A DNA stretch of 64,000 bases from Neisseriaceae bacterium HSC-16F19. GTDB lineage: Bacteria > Pseudomonadota > Gammaproteobacteria > Burkholderiales > Neisseriaceae. The notes below the pieces were generated by a model, which did no database searches, was not told the DNA's origin, and worked only from the letters and a program-made list of their open reading frames with translations. The position numbers were made by a program, and so were the translations under genes. The stretch is from assembly GCF_024171525.1 (NCBI RefSeq), contig NZ_JALJZY010000006.1, positions 62,001 through 126,000 on the forward strand, in the 5' to 3' direction. Within the stretch, counting starts at the first letter, position 1, and each line of letters starts with the position of its first letter. Of this stretch, positions 59,678 to 64,000 are shown piece after piece.

Positions 59678-61026
59678 ACACCCTTTCCCTGGCCGTGGTC
59701 GGCCACACCAATACCGGTAAAACCTCGCTGTTGCGCACGCTGTTGCGCGACGAGCAGTTTGGCGAAGTGAAAAACAGCGCCGCCACCACCCGCGATGTCA
59801 CCGAAGCGCCCATCCACGACGGCAGCCGCACCCTGGTCAAACTCTACGACACCCCCGGCTTGGAAGACGCCGCCGGCGTGCTGGACTGGTTGGAGCGCGA
59901 AACCTCGCCGCGGCTGGACGGCATCGAGCGTATCCAGGCTTTTTTGCACAGCGAAGCCGCGGCCACCGATTTCAACCAGGAAGCCAAGGTATTGCGGCAA
60001 ATGCTCGCCAGCGACACCGGCCTGTATGTTATCGATGCGCGCGAGCCGGTACTGGCGCGTTACAAGGACGAATTAACGGTCTTGTCGTGGTGCGCACGCC
60101 CCCTGATGCCGGTGTTCAATTTCACCCACGGTGCCGACACCGCCGCCTGGCAGGAAATGCTCGCCCGCCGCGGCCTGCATGTGTACAGCAGTTTTGATAC
60201 GGTGGCATTTGATTTTGAAGGCGAAATGCGGCTGTGGAACAATCTGGCCACCATGTTGCCGCCGCCCAATCCGCTCACCGAGCTGGCCGCCCTGCGCCGC
60301 CGCGACTGGCAGCAGCTGGACCAGGAGGCACGGCAGGCGGTGGCGGCGTTTTTGCTGGAAGCGGCCGCCTACAAACAGGAAATCGATGCCGACGACGACC
60401 CGCAGCCCGTGCAACAGCAGATGCAGGAAGCCTTGCGCCAGCGCGAGCGGCAGATGCAGCGCGAACTGCTGCAAATCTACCGTTTTTACCGTGAAGACCC
60501 GGTGGCGGCCGACGACTGGGTGCTGCAACCCTTGCGCCAAGACCCGTTTGATGCCGCGCTGTGGAAACACTACGGCATCCGCACCACCTCCGGTGCCGCC
60601 ACCGGCGCGCTGTTCGGCCTCGGCATAGACGCCCTCACCCTCGGCGCCAGCGGCGGCCTCGGTACGGCAGTGGGCGGTATACTCGGCGGCCTGCTGCCGA
60701 ATATGCAGACCCTCAGTGACAAAATCAGCGGCCGCCAGACGTTCTACACAGACGAAGCCACGCTCAATCTTCTGGCCGCCCGCGCCCTCGACCTGCTCGC
60801 ACGGATACAAGCCCGCGGCCATGCCGCGCAAAACGACATCCGCCTCGAACACGGCCGCGCGCCCTGGCCGGACAACCGCCTGCCCTCGGTGCTGACCGAT
60901 GCCCGCCACCGCCCCGAATACAGCAGCCTCAACGGCGGCAGTGTGGAAAAAGCCGAATACAGCCGCCGCGAAGCGGCAGAGAAACTGGCGGTCCGGCTGA
61001 CGACGGTGCAAGCGCCTTACGCCTGA
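59674..61026 (+). CDS. DUF3482 GTPase
   Basis: 450 residues from the ATG at 59674. N-terminal Era-like GTPase (about 1-190): G1 VVGHTNTGKTSLLR near 8-21, G3 DTPGLED near 62-68. The G4 NKxD motif is not canonical (VFNFTHGAD), so GTP specificity is unclear. The rest is the DUF3482 region, with a Gly-rich hydrophobic stretch (ALFGLGIDALTLGASGGLGT) that may touch the membrane, as in YfjP-like dynamin relatives. Coupled to the DUF2868 gene. A DUS pair and Correia-like element follow. Confidence 0.85.
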   Translation: MNTLSLAVVGHTNTGKTSLLRTLLRDEQFGEVKNSAATTRDVTEAPIHDGSRTLVKLYDTPGLEDAAGVLDWLERETSPRLDGIERIQAFLHSEAAATDFNQEAKVLRQMLASDTGLYVIDAREPVLARYKDELTVLSWCARPLMPVFNFTHGADTAAWQEMLARRGLHVYSSFDTVAFDFEGEMRLWNNLATMLPPPNPLTELAALRRRDWQQLDQEARQAVAAFLLEAAAYKQEIDADDDPQPVQQQMQEALRQRERQMQRELLQIYRFYREDPVAADDWVLQPLRQDPFDAALWKHYGIRTTSGAATGALFGLGIDALTLGASGGLGTAVGGILGGLLPNMQTLSDKISGRQTFYTDEATLNLLAARALDLLARIQARGHAAQNDIRLEHGRAPWPDNRLPSVLTDARHRPEYSSLNGGSVEKAEYSRREAAEKLAVRLTTVQAPYA

Positions 61027-61034
61027 CACCCGTA

Positions 61035-61073
61035 AAAACAGGCTGCCTGAAACCTTTCAGGCAGCCTGTTGTT
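61035..61073 (+). terminator. DUS pair after the GTPase gene
   Basis: AACAGGCTGCCTGAAACC and TTTCAGGCAGCCTGTTGTTTT: about 13-bp stem, 10 bp past the stop. Confidence 0.78.
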
Positions 61074-61074
61074 T

Positions 61075-61256
61075 TATAGTCGAATAACACAGAACGAGAC
61101 AAGGCAGCAAAAAAGCCGCGAGCGCAGCGAAGTCCCGAGGAACAGACAGTACAGATAGTACGGAACAGATTTTGTTGCCGCTTTAGCGGCTTACTAAATC
61201 GTTCTCTTTGAGCCGGGCGCAGCAACGCCGTATCGTTCTTATTTTAAATGACTATA
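61075..61256 (+). repeat. Correia-like element, long form (182 bp)
   Basis: Ends TATAGTCGAATAACACAGAACG and TCTTATTTTAAATGACTATA, the core as in the other long copies. It lies between a DUS terminator and the nitroreductase stop, 10 bp away. Confidence 0.85.
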
Positions 61257-61266
61257 TTTACGGCGT

Positions 61267-61827
61267 TTACCAGCGCTCGACCAAGGCGCTCAAATCGGTA
61301 TTTTTGGGCGTATCTTCGTGCCCTTCGCCTGCGGTACCGATCATCAGCAGCCCCATGATTTTGTCCTCATCGCGGCAGTGCATGGCCTCGCGCAGCAGAG
61401 GGCTGTTGACCCACAGACCGGTAATCCACACATTGTCAAACCCTTGCGCCTTGGCGGCCAGCTGGGCGGCGTAGGCGGCACAGGCGGCGCTGGCCTGTTG
61501 CTCCCACACCGGTTTGGCGCGCGGAGGTTGGGTTTCCGGCGTGGAAATCACCGCAATCACCAGCGGCGCCATCGCAGCCACGCGGTCGGCTTTTTTCCGG
61601 GTTTCTTCACCATAGTTGAGTTGGGTCACGGTTTCGTTGAGCAGGGCATGAAAACGCGCCTTGGCCGCCTCACCTTCAATCACCACAAAACGCCACGGCG
61701 TCAGCAGGCCGTGGTCGGGCACTTGGGTGGCGGCCTGCAAAATGGCCTCCAATTGCGCCTCATCGGGTGCGGGCAGACCCAGCGGGCGGGTGGAACGGCG
61801 GGTGGTCAGCAGGCTTAGGGCATCCAT
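61267..61827 (-). CDS. Nitroreductase family protein, YdjA-like
   Basis: 186 residues. The FMN-binding RRSTR motif (about 9-14) and the QVPDHGLLTPWRFVVIEG segment (about 34-51) are typical of the small YdjA group, whose members reduce nitro or quinone compounds with low activity. A C-terminal GLLMIGTAGE closes the flavin site. Single gene, with the FKBP lipoprotein gene divergent. Confidence 0.88.
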   Translation of the reverse strand: MDALSLLTTRRSTRPLGLPAPDEAQLEAILQAATQVPDHGLLTPWRFVVIEGEAAKARFHALLNETVTQLNYGEETRKKADRVAAMAPLVIAVISTPETQPPRAKPVWEQQASAACAAYAAQLAAKAQGFDNVWITGLWVNSPLLREAMHCRDEDKIMGLLMIGTAGEGHEDTPKNTDLSALVERW

Positions 61828-61995
61828 GGTTTTCTTTCGCTCATGTCAATCAACAGGGGCGGTTTATACCACAAGCCCCTGTCGCAAACCAGCCGCGAAC
61901 AAAGTAAAGCCGGGTAAGCACAGCACCCGGTCCGCGGCAGGACGCCGTTCTTTGTTATAATGCCGCCTTTCGTCTTGCCTTGAAGAAAGAACACC

Positions 61996-62538
61996 ATGCA
62001 AAAACGCATTCTCTCCGCCCTAGCCGCAAGCCTTTTGGCCTTGGCTGCCTGCAACAACAACGACAACGGCTTCAAAGCCAATAACGCTGCCAGCACCGAA
62101 GCACCGGCCCAAAGCGCAGCACCCGCCGCGCCCGTTGCCGAAGACGATGCCGCCGCCGCAGGCAAAGCCTTCTTGGCCGAAAACCAGGGCAAAGAGGGTG
62201 TGCAAACCACCGCCAGCGGCCTGCAATACAAGGTTAATCAGGAAGGCAGCGGCAAACAGCCCACTGCCGAAGATGTGGTCAGCGTGCATTACGAAGGCCG
62301 CCTGATTGACGGCACCGTATTCGACGCCAGCCGCAAGCACGGCGACCAGCCCATTACCTTCCCGCTCAATGGCGTGATTCCCGGCTGGACCGAAGGTGTG
62401 CAGCTGATGAAAGAAGGCGCCAATTACACCTTCTTTATCCCTGCCGAACTGGCCTATGGCGAACACGGCGTGCCCGGTGCCATTCCGCCGAACAGCACCC
62501 TGGTGTTTGACGTAGAACTGGTCAAAGTGGGCGAATAA
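61996..62538 (+). CDS. FKBP-type peptidyl-prolyl isomerase lipoprotein
   Basis: 180 residues. Lipobox LAAC (C19). An Ala/Pro/Glu-rich linker (about 20-65) precedes a full FKBP domain (about 70-180): VSVHYEGRLIDGTVFDASRK, VIPGWTEGVQLMKEGANYTF and NSTLVFDVELVKV. This is the FklB/Mip-like type, tethered in the envelope for folding of exported proteins. It is shorter than the Mip dimer form because the N-terminal dimerisation helices are absent. Confidence 0.92.
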   Translation: MQKRILSALAASLLALAACNNNDNGFKANNAASTEAPAQSAAPAAPVAEDDAAAAGKAFLAENQGKEGVQTTASGLQYKVNQEGSGKQPTAEDVVSVHYEGRLIDGTVFDASRKHGDQPITFPLNGVIPGWTEGVQLMKEGANYTFFIPAELAYGEHGVPGAIPPNSTLVFDVELVKVGE

Positions 62539-62544
62539 GACATC

Positions 62545-62582
62545 CAGGCTGCCTGAAATGCTTGTTTTCAGGCAGCCTGAGA
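62545..62582. terminator. DUS pair after FKBP gene
   Basis: CCAGGCTGCCTGAAATGC and GTTTTCAGGCAGCCTGAG pair across a short loop, 7 bp past the stop. Confidence 0.75.
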
Positions 62583-62588
62583 CTACAT

Positions 62589-62666
62589 GTAGGGTGGGCA
62601 TTCCTGCCCACCATCTTAAACGGCTGATGAACAAAGATGATGGGTGGGCAAGAATGCCCACCCTAC
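62589..62666. repeat. REP/BIME pair, GGGTGGGCA-type stem
   Basis: GTAGGGTGGGCATTCCTGCC + CACC and the inverse GGTGGGCAAGAATGCCCACC + CTAC with about 28 bp between. Downstream of the FKBP terminator. Confidence 0.82.
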
Positions 62667-62754
62667 GGCCCATATGCTTGTCTGCATGAGGTTTTGCCAA
62701 GGTCTCGGCCTATTGCTTTTTGTTTAAGCTGCCCCTGCCCTTAAGGAGTACGCC

Positions 62755-63393
62755 ATGTTGTCCTGTCACTGCACTACCCTGCGCCCTGCCTTGCTCTGTC
62801 TGGCACTGCTGGCCACGCCTGCCGCCGCCACCGTGGGCGGTGATGATTATCTGGAAGTCTTGGGTTATGAAGCGGCGGGCAACAAAGTGTATCTGCTGCG
62901 GCATTATGAAGACGGGCTGGGCGGCAGCAATCTGTATTATTTCAATCTGTCGGCCCAGGAGCCGGAGCGCCTGATTAAGGTGCTGTCCTTTTATGACCCC
63001 GCCTCCAAGGAAAACCCGAACGACCAGCATGCCCGCGCCGTGGAAGATGCGGTCTTTGAAGCCAAACTGGCACAGCTGAAAAAGCGCCTCCGGCCTTTGT
63101 CTGCACTCAAAACCGAGGCCATTACCCTTCATCTTGACAGTCAGTCACTGCGCCATATTCCTTCATGGGGAGATCCCCAGCAATCGGTACAGGTCACCGA
63201 CCAGCGCTATCATCTGAGTTACGGCCCCTATCAAAGCGCACCGGCCACAGCCTCTGTTTACAAAGGCATGCTGACCGTTAAGCAGGCGTACAGACTGCCC
63301 AAGCAACAAGGCTATATCGCCAGTGTCCGCTACACCAATACCGATTTTGAAACCGGTTACAGCACCGAAGAGATGCATCTGCTGAAAAAATAA
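62755..63393 (+). CDS. Exported protein of unknown function
   Basis: 212 residues; AAGGAG precedes the ATG. A Sec signal peptide (MLSCHCTTLRPALLCLALLA, cleaved around 25 after AAA) and a globular domain with many aromatic residues (DDYLEVLGYEAAGNKVYLLR, SNLYYFNLS). A C-terminal beta-rich region ends in TGYSTEEMHLLKK. No recognised family. The aroA gene follows after 31 bp, so it may be in its operon. Confidence 0.7.
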   Translation: MLSCHCTTLRPALLCLALLATPAAATVGGDDYLEVLGYEAAGNKVYLLRHYEDGLGGSNLYYFNLSAQEPERLIKVLSFYDPASKENPNDQHARAVEDAVFEAKLAQLKKRLRPLSALKTEAITLHLDSQSLRHIPSWGDPQQSVQVTDQRYHLSYGPYQSAPATASVYKGMLTVKQAYRLPKQQGYIASVRYTNTDFETGYSTEEMHLLKK

Positions 63394-63424
63394 ATCACTC
63401 CAAACACGTACCGAAAGCCCCCTT

Positions 63425-64000
63425 ATGAGCGAATCCCTGCGCCTGAATGCGGCCGTGCTGCCGCCCGCCACCGTGGCCCTGCCCGGTTCCAAAAGCATCA
63501 GCAACCGCACCCTGCTCCTGGCCGCCCTGGCCGACAACAGCTGCGACATCGTTTCATTGCTGCATTCGGACGACACCGAACGCATGCTGGAAGCGCTGGC
63601 GCAACTGGGTGTGCGCATCGGGCCGCAGGCCGAAGGCCGTTTGCGCGTACACGGCTGCGGCGGCCGTTTCCCCCACAGCACGGCCGATTTGTTTCTCGGC
63701 AATGCCGGTACTGCCTTCCGCCCGCTCACCGCCGTGCTGGCCATACTCGGCGGCGACTACCGCCTGCACGGCGTGCCGCGCATGCACGAGCGCCCCATCG
63801 GAGATTTGGTCGATGCCCTGCGCCAAGCCGGTGCGCAGATTGATTACGAAGCCAATGAAGGCTATCCGCCGCTGCGTATTGGTGCACGCAGCACAGACGG
63901 CAGCCGTGATATTTCGGTTAACGGCAATGTTTCCAGCCAGTTTCTGACAGCCCTGCTGATGGCGCTGCCGCTCACCGGCGAAGCCCATACCATTCATGTC
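63425..64000 (+). CDS. aroA: 5-enolpyruvylshikimate-3-phosphate synthase (3' end outside window)
   Basis: The frame is open to the end of the window, giving 192 residues of a gene that is normally about 430. LPGSKSISNRTLLLAALAD (about 20-38) carries the PEP/S3P lysine-serine-arginine motif. LGNAGTAFRPLTAVLA near 90-105 and NGNVSSQFLTALLMALPL near 164-181 are strongly family-typical (LGNAGTA, SSQFLTALL). Shikimate pathway, cytoplasmic. The active-site Asp/Glu of the C-terminal half are not visible. Confidence 0.96.
   Translation, partial: MSESLRLNAAVLPPATVALPGSKSISNRTLLLAALADNSCDIVSLLHSDDTERMLEALAQLGVRIGPQAEGRLRVHGCGGRFPHSTADLFLGNAGTAFRPLTAVLAILGGDYRLHGVPRMHERPIGDLVDALRQAGAQIDYEANEGYPPLRIGARSTDGSRDISVNGNVSSQFLTALLMALPLTGEAHTIHV

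Noticed and set aside
1..64000. tRNA and rRNA genes
   Set aside because: I looked for T-arm (GGTTCGAATCC-like) patterns and rRNA blocks in the intergenic regions and saw none; a covariance-model scan would be decisive.

Overview
The window looks like chromosome of a member of the Neisseriaceae. The strongest sign is the very frequent 12-mer AGGCTGCCTGAA (and its complement), in nearly every intergenic gap and inside several genes. This is the DNA-uptake-sequence dialect described for Simonsiella-type Neisseriaceae (AG-simDUS), not the GCCGTCTGAA form of N. meningitidis and N. gonorrhoeae. Other Neisseria-type signs are a dRS3 element (ATTCCC-N8-GGGAAT), Correia-like elements, the rlmN-pilW-rodZ-ispG gene order, a peroxiredoxin-glutaredoxin hybrid beside a Lpd-like flavoprotein, and no bamB between the yfgM-like gene and der. 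I cannot name the species.

Layout. 1-12.6 kb is mostly metabolism: 3' end of a class I fumarase, D-serine dehydratase, an M48 lipoprotein protease, acnB, a small lipoprotein, cysK, a DASS-family transporter, serC, two YbjQ-family genes and argS. 12.7-14.0 kb is a CRISPR array of 19 repeats and 18 spacers with no cas gene in the window. 14.2-22.3 kb carries, mostly on the minus strand, a secreted Cys-containing protein, nrdB, a DUF2262-type protein, nrdA, a PuuB-like FAD oxidoreductase and rluE. 22.4-32.3 kb is a plus-strand housekeeping block: ndk, rlmN, pilW, rodZ-like, ispG, a GNAT gene, hisS, yfgM-like, an unknown gene and der. 32.4-38.0 kb holds a metallophosphoesterase, small secreted proteins, hfq and yheS. 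38.1-40.1 kb is a palindromic pair of IS4-family copies. 40.3-42.8 kb is the Lpd-like and Prx/Grx pair.

43.2-44.6 kb is an AT-richer accessory patch with an XRE/DUF3693-like regulator, a decayed coding fragment and a PIN-domain toxin-antitoxin pair. 45-64 kb holds recD, metZ, a PLP amino-acid decarboxylase, two tandem paralogous lipoproteins, two thioesterases, two immunity-like (SUKH-type) genes, an aldo/keto reductase, gdhA, a DUF2868/DUF3482 membrane-GTPase pair, a nitroreductase, an FKBP lipoprotein, a secreted protein and the 5' part of aroA.

The gaps are unusually rich in repeats: (i) inverted DUS pairs that form terminators; (ii) paired REP/BIME palindromes headed by GTAG, in at least three stem sequences; (iii) Correia-like elements with TATAGTC termini in full-length and internally deleted forms; (iv) a 164-bp TIR element present twice that I do not recognise; (v) a 99-bp Correia-related element. 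The repeat ecology, the cas-less CRISPR array and the palindromic IS are the most interesting parts. The protein-coding content is otherwise conventional.
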